From the NCBI RefSeq assembly GCF_048544455.1, contig NC_133526.1, forward strand, positions 4,356,001 to 4,420,000: DNA of 64,000 nt, read 5' to 3'. Made by a program: the position numbers and the translations under genes. The DNA is from Silene latifolia (Eukaryota; Streptophyta; Magnoliopsida; Caryophyllales; Caryophyllaceae). Positions 23,971 to 36,100 of this stretch are shown in pieces. Below the pieces are notes generated by a model. That model was given only the letters and a program-made list of their open reading frames with translations. It did no database searches and was not told where the DNA came from. Each line of letters begins with the position of its first letter. The first letter of the stretch is position 1.

Positions 23971-26154
23971 CCCAAGTGATTCACCACCCCAGCTCCTGAA
24001 TGTCTCAACTCTAGTGGAAGGAATCGTTTTATCTCGCTCCATTGAGTGTCAAGGCGAACAATCATGGTAACCATTATCCCATAATCGGTCAACACAGCCA
24101 TTATATTAGCCGTTACACCGTAGGTGCTGCCGGATACTGCCTCAAGACGCTGCCACAAAAACCTTCAACAAACATTTACAAAGCGTATCTCAATTGCAGG
24201 TTACAGGTTACTGACTGGGCATTTGTATGACTTATTGGTTGTGTTTTATGCTGTTTCGAGTTTCTATACAGTTAAATATAGGGAATTGCAGGTGAGTCGA
24301 TTTAATTTTTCACTGAAGCCGTGAAGGGTCAAATTGGACAGTTGAAATTTTTTTTTTGGGTTATAAAAGGACAGTTATTGCGAACAAAAACATCTTACGG
24401 TTAAAGATTTTTTTTATTACCTTTTCACTGTTTTGCTGAATTTATCTTTTTTTTTTACAGCAACCTTTTAACTATTTTCTCGGAACGATCAAACACAAGG
24501 TTAGTGAGAAGGTGTGTAAGAAGAATTTTAAACATGAAGATACAAGTGACACAAGTTCCTTTGCCCTCTATGTTCTTTATCGAAACAATATTTCATCACC
24601 TAAACAGAAAATTTAGAAGAAAAAAAAATGATTTTCGTGTATAATACATTTCTTTCGGACAAAAGAGGGTTCCTTTATAAGATTCATACGTTTTTAATCT
24701 TTCTATACACCATGTTCAACGCAGAACTTGCTCCAATGGCGAGCCCTGGATCACCAAAAAAACTGGTATATTTCTCAACCAGTGTCTTCTATCTTGATTC
24801 GTTCCCTATAAAGCGGCTATGCCATCTGTATCACAAAGGACCTGCATGACTGAACTGAATCACAAGCGTTTGATTCCTGAAGGTGTTAAGACATACGAAT
24901 TATGAAATAATTTAGATTGTGAACAAACAGCTCCGGCAAAAGACGCTAACACTAGGCTCTGTGCACCCTAATTACAGCAGTAAAGGAACAATGCAAAACA
25001 GATGCTTATAAATATAGAACTGTCATTACAGCAGCAAGGGAACAAGGCCTAGAGTAGACCAAGTTCAAACATATTAGCCCACACCTTAACTTCCAATAAC
25101 TATAGTACACTCTCCATCCTGTAACAAACTAACTGGTTTGTTTTGCATAAAAATTAAAAGTATATACATAACAAAATGTGGCTGAAAATGCAAGACGATA
25201 AAATATGTGGGTCATGAAACCACAAACATACAACCACGGAAAGATTAAAAGAGAGAAATTTATTTATCGACACAAGAAACCAAAAAATGGAAATCAACAA
25301 GTTTATTCAAGGACAAAGGGATGAATAAGTTGGTATCAGACTATCAGTTGTACCACTAAGCATGCCATACATGTAGTAAAAAACTAAAAACCATCAAATC
25401 ACTTCTTTCCAGTTTCCACACCGATTTTGATGGAAGCTTTGGAGCTTGTTATCCTTACATTGCAGGCTGAGCCTAACTAGGAGCTAATGTACTGATCAAC
25501 AGTTCAACGAACATCAAAATCGAAGTCTGCCATTTTCCAACCATCTCAAATTTGAGCTTCACAAAAAGAGGGCAGAATTAACCAGTTACTTAATGTCCTG
25601 GTCCTTTGTCACAGGACAAAGGGACCAATTACCTCCAGTGTCTAGGATCAAGTGGATCCTGTCTCACAAATCATTCAGGGGCCTTGGAATATCATAAAAG
25701 TAGTAACTATCTGAGTTTCAATGGTTTCCTAGTGATGACAAGAAAATAAGGTTTGCTTTCATTAACAACTACCTTACTCCAACTCTTCATGTCACATTGT
25801 GTACCCATGTGCAACATCGATATGACACTCAAATATGGGTACTACTTGGATACTACTCATAGACTAACATTAAACAAAACCCGTCATTTTAATCACATTC
25901 ATAAGGAATTATCTCGAGGAAGATTTTGAACTCATAGCTTCAAGCCACAAACCTAGGTTTCAGTAACTAACCCCGAAAATCCTCTCCCCCACCACAAGTT
26001 TAAACATAGAATAAAGCGAGTTGTCATAAACTGAAGCATTGCTAATTAAATTATGTTTGCAAATCATTAAATTGAAAATACCAACATGGAAGTGGTAGTA
26101 AGAATAAGAAAAGAACTGATGCAAATCTCTATACTGTGCACTTTAGAGTTTTAC
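23971..26154. other. Intergenic between convergent JMJ32 and the WAT1-related gene
   Basis: Should carry both 3' UTRs. Several short ORFs (24042-24324, 24628-24849) show no domain. No repeat with clear ends was found. Confidence 0.45.
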
Positions 26155-29100
26155 CTAATCCAACGCCTTGTATATAGGAGATGATGGCCCACCAAAAATA
26201 TGTTTTTTCTGGTGTGTTTTACTGTTTGGTGAATCTCTATGAACAAGAGGTTCAGATGATCGAGTAATGTGAGAAACAATCCCCATGGCTGCTTGCTTTT
26301 CCTTGTAGGAGGCCCACGTAACCAAATACAAACCAGCAATAATTAAAGAGCCTCCCAGCACACTGCATAGATGAAATCTCACATTTAGTAGCAGATATCC
26401 GGTAAAATCGGCCTGATAAGACAATATTAAATTCTATACAAGCAGAGCATATCAAGGCTTGTTACATGTATGAATTTTTAAGACAAACCTTCCCAAGAAT
26501 ATGGAGCTTCCTAGGAAGACCAGTGACAGAAAGGCGGATGCTGCTGGTTGAAGTGGATTGTAAAGGGCAACTAATGCAGGTCCCAATATCTTATTGGACC
26601 ATGTAATTAGTCCATAATTCAAGGCAGAAGCGACAATTCCCTGAAAAAACAACCCCCATAAAAAAGGATAATCCATTGAATAAAGAAAATGAAAAGCAAA
26701 GGAAACCTTGTTAGTCGATTTTCTTGAATGGCAGAGCCTTTAAAAGCAGACACAGAAATGGGCAACCTAATCCAAACACTCATGCGCAAGCGTGCGGGCG
26801 CACACGTCCTACTACATAAAGTCTATGAAAGGCGCTCTACAGAAGAAAAAAAATTCCCACGATACCGAGGAAAAGAACAAACCAAAAAGATGAAGTCTAC
26901 TCAAGGCCAAACCACATGAAGAAACAAACATGGTTGCTTTCTTTGTTCTTTACCTGTTCTTTTTCGATTTAGGATTCTCATTAACCCATCCCAACAGATC
27001 CTTGAGGAATCTTATGGAAAAGCTTCAGATCAGATGCCACTAGGACAATATTCCTGTAAAGGAGTTTATATAGGCAATATATGTTTAGACTCCTAACTCC
27101 TACAGTCCTATGTCCTAACTCCTAACAATTATTCCAAAAAAAAAAAAGCCATACAATCATCGTAGTGAGTGTAGCAAACAATATTTCCCTGTCTACTACC
27201 GAGTACACAATTTAATTTAAAACTTCTACATAACATAATGCAACACCTACTTGACAGACTTCAGCATTAAGTCATCCATTGAATAGATGCTCATCAATCT
27301 TGATTAATTTTTACCACTAGGAGCCGAACAGCACAAACTAAGAACTCACTATAGTATCAACCATGCAAAAACATGTATTCTTGTCTTTCGTCCCTCTACT
27401 CTTTCTTTTCCGTGGCCCAGGTGAAAAAGATGAAGGAACTTACAGCATAGGTAACGGCAAACAACTCAGACCGGTTCAGACTCCATCCAGAGGAATCATT
27501 GGTCATAAAAAGGGCAGAAGTAACCATAAGAACAGCACCAAAGAAATAAGAGTAAGCTGTCAACGATAAGCTTGCTGGATACCTCTTTAAAACTGGAGCC
27601 TGAAAAAGTTACTCAACGTAAGCTGACATTCAAAATCTTGATATAATCTTTTAAAAACCAAAACATTAGGCTCTGATAGTCTGATGTCTTCGACGAAGAC
27701 ATCGAGTGCCGTTAAGAGGGGCTTCGCGCGCAAGAAAAGCAGCTACCAACTTAATTGAAATACCAAAAAATACAGTGCTATTCTGAACCAAATGTGTTAA
27801 ATTTACACCAAATCAAGAGAAGATATTACTAATGGGCATGGAATTTGGCAAGATATGCCCAGAATTGATGTCAGTACTAAATAAACCATTGACTTGCAAG
27901 AGATGACTTTAGCTTGATTTTTGTGCCATAAGCAGTAGTACCAATGTAAACAACCAAATCTGGCTCTCATTTGTCCCTTTGCTACAAATTATTCTTTAGC
28001 TTAAAAAGGTGCACCTCAATGTGGTGAAGTAATTAAAGGTTTGAGGTAAAAGCGCGAGCCTCATACGAAATTTTTTTTCGACATTTGAAGATGTTAATAT
28101 GTAAATAAGTAAAAGCAAGAGAAAATGGGCTAAGAAAAGGGTACAATATATAACTAGAAGTACAAGGCGTGCATCGGGCCTCTGAGGCATTTTGGCTAGC
28201 ACCTCATTTTCTCTTGCATCTAGGACCACTTGAAGTGAACTTAAATATGAAGGGTCATTTAGTACCATCATGAGTTATCCTGGAACAGCATAGGCATACA
28301 TTGTTCTTTTGGGAGACTCAATGAGATTAGAGGAAGTTGCTCTGAAAGTTCACTGAGCTTGAATACTTCATAAGGTTGGCAAAAAAAAAAAAGATTCACT
28401 GTCTACAGAGTTTATCATTTAAGGGAGTATAACCGCCAATGTCTACTTTTATGATTATTAAGTAGAAGTGTATTTTGTCCTCCAACACTCTTATCTCTTG
28501 AACAATAACACAAGAGGGAATGCAGGATTAAACAAAGGCAATGATATATTGATACCTGAATAGCCAGATAAGTCGCCATGCACATGCAGTTTCCTATCAG
28601 ACACAATACACCAAGGTGGAAAGATTCTAGACCAAGGTCCATAAGCCTAGCCACAAACCATCCTACTGGTTCTGGTTGTCCTTTGGCAGTTATTTCACTT
28701 TGTGTTCCAAGGTCTTCACTAAATCCAAATATAGCAGGGCCTTTAAATATTACCATCAACACAGCACCAGAGACACAAGCAACTGTGCCGGCAACTTTCA
28801 TCTGTCCTTCAATTGTTAACAGATTCACTTTTTCTGTGCTGCATAAAAAAGATTGACATAAGCAATTAAACAAGTATAGCTGCTAATATGGATAAAAACA
28901 CCTGAAATTTGATTGGACTAACCCCATGAACACAGCCAAGAGGAAAGTGAAAACAGGTATGGAAGGTTGAATAGCTGCCGCATACGTTGGATTTGTATAG
29001 CTCAGACCAAACAAGAACAGAAGTTGATTTCCGAATATTCTAGTCAAGTAACCAACATAATCATAAGTTGAAAACAAATGAGTATATAAGAGTAGAAATG

Positions 29101-31033
29101 TGGAACGTTCAACCTTGCAAGAGCAGTAACATCTAACATACCCTGTTAGCCCGAGAAAGAAAAATGTAACGAGAAGGCTTTTACTAATTGGAGGACGAAT
29201 GCGCCTGCAAAATTGAGCTCCAAATATCATAAATCAGTTAAGCAAAAGAGGTATAATACTATAATCCCACACGGCCACACTCCCTTCTTCCAAAATCAAA
29301 TTTTAAGACATTCATTCTCATATTTGTGAGAAAAGTGTGGGAATAGCCAATTTGGGTGTGCTAACACTGTTCCCTGTTTTGAGACGTAAGTTGTCGCAGA
29401 AAAAGGTACTTCGGCTAGCTACTTTCATTTTGCTTTATGATTAGTTAATTATAAATCAATTACTTTGTTTTAGGACTCGACACAGAGCTCTCATATAACA
29501 CCCAAACTACTAGACATTACAAGGGCTCCTCCAAATGGCGGTCTGACCATATAAATAAGAGTATAAGACCACTATTCTTACTGTATCAATATCATTATCA
29601 TCATCACCATTATCACTATTACTAATTCAGTGGCGGGACTAAGGCGGCTCACAAGGGTGGTTGTCCTTGAGCAATGAAAATTTTGAAATTTTTAGTCGGG
29701 ATTTTCGATTTTTTTTCTAGCTTACCTGATTACATTACTAGTCCCCCGGGAATTTTCACCCCCTAACTATAAAGTATAAACCCCCTGCTACGCCATGATT
29801 ACTACACATTTTTACCAGGGTCGTCTAATAGCAAGTTCAAAAGCTTCACGGAACCGGGTCCTAATAATCAGTTTAACAAGATAATAAAACTTCGATTATG
29901 ATAAAAAGGCATAACATTGTTCTTGTCATGGCGGCATAATACCCTATTGTTTTGTTTCACTTTTTTGCTCAATGCCCATGCTCGAGTACCATCTATTACT
30001 AGTTTTGCCATTATTTGACTTCAAACTGACTTTCCAAACGGAGCTCTGACAACCCTGAATTCTTTTTTCTTGGGTGCTGACAACCCTGAATTCTTAACAT
30101 AGCGTAATTTGTTACAGATACGTCAGCAAAGTCAAGGCAGGATTGTTAACTAATTACTTCAGCACAGATTCTCATTTGTGACCGCACTATTCCGTCACAA
30201 GCTTGTGACCTCTCACAAGGAGCAAGTGGGAGGAGGGCTGTGAGAGGTCACAAGTAAGACTGTCGGTTACTTCAGTTAGTTCCTTTAACAACTTTTACCG
30301 CCAAAAGTGTGTGTATATATAGTAATTAGTCTGATCAGATTAGTTAGCTTATGTTTTTACACAAATTCTCAACACAATCCTCCGTAATCTTTTGGCAAAG
30401 AACATTTAGCAATTGCTTTTATAATTCCTGATCTAAAGCTAATACAATCAATCTTTCAATCGAATTCCTTTTCTTCAATTTAGGTTTCCTTTGATTGATT
30501 TGCCTTGTGTAATTCATTTTTCCGATTAATTCCCTGAAGTGTATTACACATAAAGCACAACCTAAATCACCATAAGCTGCTAGATGAAAACTGCACATTA
30601 CTCCCTCCACCTCAATCATTTGTTTACTTTTGTATTAGTTACGACCAATATTTTAATCAAAACGTAAACAAATGATTGTGACATAGGAAGTATCATTCCA
30701 AGGTAAGCAATAAAATCAACAATCAATCTCAATTCTCAGACAATCAATCATAAACTCGAACATAAGTACATTAAATACCATAATCAAATTAAAACTCAAG
30801 AAATCGAAGCGAAAGCGGGAAAAAAGAAGAGACCTTTCGCGGAAAAAGGCGAGAGGAGCAAGGATAGAAAGAGCTATAAGATCGCGATAAACGCAGAATA
30901 CAATCTGATTAACGCCGTCGTTTAAAGCAACTTTGGTAATAACATGATAACCTCCATTAAAGAGCTGCACCATTGCCATCGCCGTATGCGCCTTCCACGC
31001 TTCCCCTCCGCCGTTGACGCCGCCGTTCGCCAT
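26155..31033 (-). CDS. WAT1-related EamA/DMT transporter (At3g45870-like)
   Basis: Seven exons in transcription order: 30834-31033, 29142-29204, 28923-29039, 28556-28838, 27444-27599, 26489-26640 and 26155-26362. They give 392 residues with every junction in frame. The family are ten-helix drug/metabolite-type carriers; WAT1 itself exports auxin from the vacuole, but substrates of most members are unknown. Visible landmarks are [20 protein letters not shown] in helix 1, [20 protein letters not shown] in helix 2, [56 protein letters not shown], a second EamA repeat from [20 protein letters not shown], and [20 protein letters not shown] near the end. The C-tail is polar ([12 protein letters not shown]). 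Start: the first Met, followed by a short Gly-rich stretch. It lies convergent to JMJ32, as part of a conserved three-gene block. Confidence 0.9.
27683..27703. repeat. 21-nt perfect hairpin in intron 4 of the WAT1-related gene
   Basis: GATGTCTTCG, one A, then CGAAGACATC. Arms of 10 bp are perfect. No known RNA structure is recognised around it. Confidence 0.5.
30202..30254. repeat. Inverted repeat with 16-bp perfect arms in intron 1 of the WAT1-related gene
   Basis: CTTGTGACCTCTCACA and its exact reverse complement TGTGAGAGGTCACAAG flank a 21-bp loop. The adjoining TTCCGTCACAAGCTTGTGA links it to the MITE family at 11464. Probably a MITE remnant. Confidence 0.65.
30601..30690. mobile_element. 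90-bp Stowaway-like MITE in intron 1 of the WAT1-related gene
   Basis: Begins CTCCCTCCACCTCAATCA, ends ATAGGAAG, and is flanked by TA on both sides. The TCATTTGTTTAC / GTAAACAAATGA pair forms the stem. Confidence 0.7.
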
Positions 31034-31580
31034 TTTTCCGGCGATTTTTCTCGATTATTCGCGGTGGCGCGCTGACCCCGAGTTTGGTGGAATTTTTGAA
31101 GTAAAGTGAATGTGAAGTGTGGATTTCATATGATTTTGCTTCAAATGTAAAGGAATGTCTTTCTTAATTTGGTAATTCGTAATTATTGGACAATTTACGT
31201 ATTTTTTCGTCTCGGACAATAATTTACACTTTTTTTTAGGTTCTTTTCGGTTAATAGTTTATGTTTCTGTTTTGGGTATGTTTTATCCGAGTCCATTTTC
31301 TCTCCATTTCCTCAAAAGAAATGGAGAGGCAAGTAATTATTAATGGCCCGGATCGCATATTGACAATATCTAACGGTTCTAAATTTACGCATAAAAATAA
31401 AGGAAAATAAGGGTGAAAGAATAAATTATTATTTAAGAAGATTGTGAAAGGAAATGGAGAGAAAAGTAATGGAGATGATCCATTTTCGTTTTATTCCATA
31501 CCTTATTTATTAATAATATTAAAAGCAATTTCACTTTCTTTGAATCTTGGTCTTCATTGAGAGTTGAGACGGAGTAGTCC

Positions 31581-31757
31581 GTCTTGCTTCAGACCGCAAG
31601 ATCCGTCTGAAATAATAAGACCTCTCACAAGTGGAAATCACATGGGTGGGTGGACACCCCCATATGCTTTCCCACTCACTCTCTAAATGGGTATTTTGTA
31701 AAGGGAAGCGGTATCTGTCTTATTATTTCAAACGGATCTTACGGTCTGAAATAAGAA
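31581..31757. mobile_element. MITE with about 31-bp terminal inverted repeats
   Basis: Positions 31591-31621 (AGACCGCAAGATCCGTCTGA...) are the reverse complement of 31718-31748 at 29 of 31 positions. The interior relates it to the MITE at 11464-11635. It sits about 550 bp upstream of the start of the WAT1-related gene. Confidence 0.75.
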
Positions 31758-32222
31758 TTTGTGTTTATTTAGTACGGTCTTGAGTATCTATTTTCACAAT
31801 GACTGTACTAATTTTATAACTTTGACGATTTGTTTTATATGGGTATGTTTATTATTCTACTTTTAGGTGGTATTGCAATGAACTTTATTGTAACACCGTC
31901 TCTCAAGTTAATTTTATAAATCTAATTATTTTGCTTTATGTTAAAAAATTTGGTAGGTTAATAGTCAAATAACTTATTTTTGTGGATGGCAACTATTTCT
32001 GATCTAAGGTGAAAGGCTGAAAGCCATCAATGAAATGACACAAATTCTAATCATAAATTATTCAGATTATAGCAACTCATTTCACGGTTTCGAGTGCAAA
32101 GAGATTGTCCATAACATTGCTCATGAACGACTTTTTTCACCATCTAATCTAATCTTGGATTAATTCGTGAATGTATTTGCTGCCTGCTGTTAAAAATTGA
32201 TGTACGTAGTTAGTAGTTAATA

Positions 32223-32419
32223 CTCCCTCCTATTCACTATATTCTTTCCCTTTCCTTTTTGCACAAGAAATAAGAAAGTTAATTTGGACCACACAAAATA
32301 CACTACCCCACATGCAATTGAATTTGGACCACACAAATCAACCCAAAAAAGTAAATAGGGAAGAAAACCCGAATAATCCAAAAAGAGAAATAGGGAAGAA
32401 TATAGTGAATAGGAGGGAG
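32223..32419. mobile_element. Stowaway MITE, 197 bp
   Basis: Begins CTCCCTCCTATTCACTATAT and ends with its reverse complement, with TA on both sides. Inner GGGAAGAA repeats extend the inverted ends. Confidence 0.85.
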
Positions 32420-32847
32420 TACTAGTTAATGCAGATATGGGTTATGGTTTTAAATCTGTCTAAGACTTGACCGCGTAAATGGCTAAAATCAGCATGATTT
32501 CGTCACAATAAACTTCAAAAACTTAATAACTCGAACGCATCCAATGTCATGGCAACGATAACCAAACGAGTCCTCCATCATCTTTCAATAGCACTCACAA
32601 CTACAGTATTGAAGGCCCCAGGACATTACTATCAACAGCAAAAACAAGCATAACGCAGCTTACGATCATTGTTCTAATCATTTCATAAAGCTTAGTCACC
32701 TAGCATCAGTATCACAAGATTCACCGCCTATGACGTGTAAAGGGGTTGGATACACGCAACTTTATGCGAGCGTTGGAACTTAGTCAACAAGCAAAATCGA
32801 CAACATTACCCGAAAAAAAGGCAAATGATAGAAGTCTTATCCCTAAT

Positions 32848-33045
32848 TGTTAGACGGATATTGTGCCTGATATTATGCACAATATCCTCTCCTTATTCTT
32901 TGCTATTTGTTACTGATTCTTAGCATTCAGTTTTAGTAACAAAATAATCTTGTTACTGTTTTTATGCTATTAGACTTTTGTATAAATTGGAAGAACGATT
33001 ATCAATAAAACACAGATCAATTCTCCCTTCTTCTAATTCTTATCA
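32848..33045 (+). repeat. 5' LTR of the copia element
   Basis: 198 bp, TG..CA ends. TATAAAT at 32981-32987 is a likely promoter TATA box, and AATAAAA near 33004 a likely poly(A) signal. Confidence 0.97.
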
Positions 33046-33117
33046 TGGTATCGAGCCAGACTTTTTCTCCTCTCTGACAAATTTTTTTTTTTTCTTTTCT
33101 TCTGAAACTCTCTCGAC

Positions 33118-36100
33118 ATGACTGGTCCAGTCGTCGAGACGACTACCCAAACCGACTTCAAAATAGACCCTCTTTCACCATATTTTCTTGGTTCACATGA
33201 TATTCCAGGAATTAAAATTACCAATATTCAATTAACGAGTTCCAATTACGAGGATTGGAGTCGTTCTATTCGAATGTCCCTTAAATCGCGTCGTAAATTC
33301 GGTTTTTGCGACGGAACTATCAAAAAACCCACCGAGGCTAAACTTCTCGAACAATGGGAGGTTGTACATTGCACGATTGTTCAGTGGTTGCGAGCCACGA
33401 TCTCTGAATCCGTTCTCAATAGTGTCCCTTATGTCGAGGACGCCTCTGTCCTATGGAAGGAATTGCACGAGCGCTTTGCTGTGGTTGACGGCACATCCAT
33501 TCATGCACTCAAAACTGATCTAGGTAACTGCAAACAACAGAAAGGTATGTCCGTCACTCAATATTATGGTAATCTCAAGTCGTTATGGGATGCTCTCGTC
33601 ATTCACGAGCCTCCCTTCGCCTGTAAATGCGGGGGTTGCTCCTGCGATATAGCGACTCAAGCAATTAAACGCCTTGATAATGAGAGGCTTCATCAGTTTT
33701 TCATGGGTTTAGACCCTACTATTTATGGTACCCTACGGAATCAACAATTTCAACTCGACCCTTTACCCACACTTAATCGCGGCTATCATGCTGCCTTACA
33801 AACTGAGCGTTTGCTTGCTGCTGTCCCACCCCCGACTGACATGGCGGATGTTGCCGCCTTTGCTGTGACTGGTGCCTCTCGCACACCTACGGATTGGAAA
33901 GCAGTCCGTGATCAAGAGAAAGCCGAGCGTCGGAAATTATTTTGTACCCACTGTGAGATTAATGGTCATGAAATTGCATCGTGTTTTATTAAATTTAATA
34001 AATTTCCGGATTGGTGGGGCAATCGTCCTCGGACTTTAGAAGAATTACGCCGTCGAAAGAGTCGGGCTGGTACTGGGTCAGGCGGGTCTGGCAGCGGGTC
34101 AGGAGGGTCCGGTACTGGGCAGGCCGGGTCTGGTACAGTTCATGCTAATGCTATACATGCTTCTGCCGAAAATCTTGCTTCCTCTGATCGGTTAGCTGGT
34201 ACGTCTCAGTCCTGGATTATAGATACTGGTGCTTCTAATCATGTCACAGGTAATTTAGCATTGTTTTCAGAAATTATGGTGATTCCTCCACGTCAGGTAG
34301 GTCTACCTAATGGACAGAAAATTTTGGCTTCACAAATGGGAACAATTCGCATAAATGACATGATTACTCTTCGTCGGGTTTTATTTGTTCCTCGGCTTAC
34401 TTGTAATTTGATTTCGGTTTCCCAATTAATTGCTGACACCGATTATATTCTGCAATTTACTAAGACCGGTTGTACAATACAGGACCGTTCCCGGAGGATG
34501 ATGACTGGAGTTGGTGAGTTACAAGATGGACTGTTTCTGCTTGCGTCGGGTCAACCAATCTCTTCGGTACACACGGTTCAAACAAATGGGTCACATGAGC
34601 TTTGGCATCGCCGTCTCGGTCATCCGGGGGATAACGCGGTTAAATTTATTCCTTTTGCTTCTAGCATTTCTTTTAATAAGGGCATGGTGTGTGATGTGTG
34701 CCATCTAGCTAAGCAAACTCGTACTAGTTTTCAATTGAGTGACAATACTGCTACTGAAATTTTTCATTTAATACATTGTGATCTTTGGGGACCTTATCGT
34801 ACTGCTTCCACCTGTGGTGCAAAATATTTTTTAACCATCGTGGATGACTGTTCCCGTTCTGTTTGGGTCTATTTATTGCTTGATAAAACAGAGGTCACTA
34901 GTATGTTTCTCAATTTTCTATCTATGGTACGCACCCAATTCTCTAAACAGGTTCGGGTGGTCCGAAGCGACAACGGGACCGAATTTCATTGTATGGCTGA
35001 ATATTTCTTGCAGAATGGTATCCAGTTCCAAACCTCTTGTGTCGGCACGCCTCAACAAAACGGCCGTGTCGAACGCAAGCATAGACATATACTTAATGTG
35101 GCTAGGGCTCTCTTATTTCAGGGTAAGCTTCCGAAAAAGTTTTGGGGCGAATGCGTTCTCACGGCTGCTCATTTAATAAACAGAATCCCATCTGCTCTTC
35201 TCCATCATAAAACGCCGTATGAAATTCTGTTAGGTACCCCCCCATCTTATGCTAATTTACGGGTTTTTGGGTGCCTTTGCTTTGTTCATAATCAAAAGAC
35301 AAATGGTGACAAATTTGAACCCCGAAGCCGTAAATGTGTTTTTCTCGGGTACCCTCATAATAAAAAAGGTTGGCGGGTTTATGATATAGAAAGTAATAAA
35401 ATTCTTATTTCACGGGATGTTATTTTTCATGAAAATGAATTTCCGTTTCACAATCACATGGATTCTAGTGCTGACCCGGATGCTACAATTTCGTGTGATA
35501 TTTTGCCGTCTGAAACCGCAGCTGCTCCTGTCCAAAACCCGACTAGTGCTGACTCGTCCACTAATGTCGAAACTGATATGAATGAGCCCACAGTTAATCC
35601 ACCCAATACGGATACCCCTGCTACTATTTCTCCCGAACCAGACGCTGCGCCACATACGGCTCTCGGTCGTGGCCATCGGGTCAAGTTCCCGAATTCTCGT
35701 CTGAAAGACTATGACCTTGGTCCAACAAACAGTCCATCTTCACCCGACTCACCAGACTCATCATCCTCAGGTACGTCTTACTCCATAGCTAATTATGTCT
35801 CGTGTCATAAATTTTCTACTCCGCATCAAATTTTTTTAGCCGCTTTAACTGCTGGGGTTGAACCTCCCTCTTTCGCGGTGGCTATTCGTGATGATGGTTG
35901 GTGTAGGGCTATGCAACAAGAAATTGATGCCCTTGAATCAAATGGGACATGGGAACTCACCGATTTGCCTCCAAATAAAAAGGCACTCGGATGCCGTTGG
36001 GTTTACAAAATCAAGCATAAATCCGATGGTTCCGTTGAACGATTGAAAGCTCGCCTTGTTGTGTTTGGCAATCACCAGGTTGAGGGTCTTGACTATGGGG

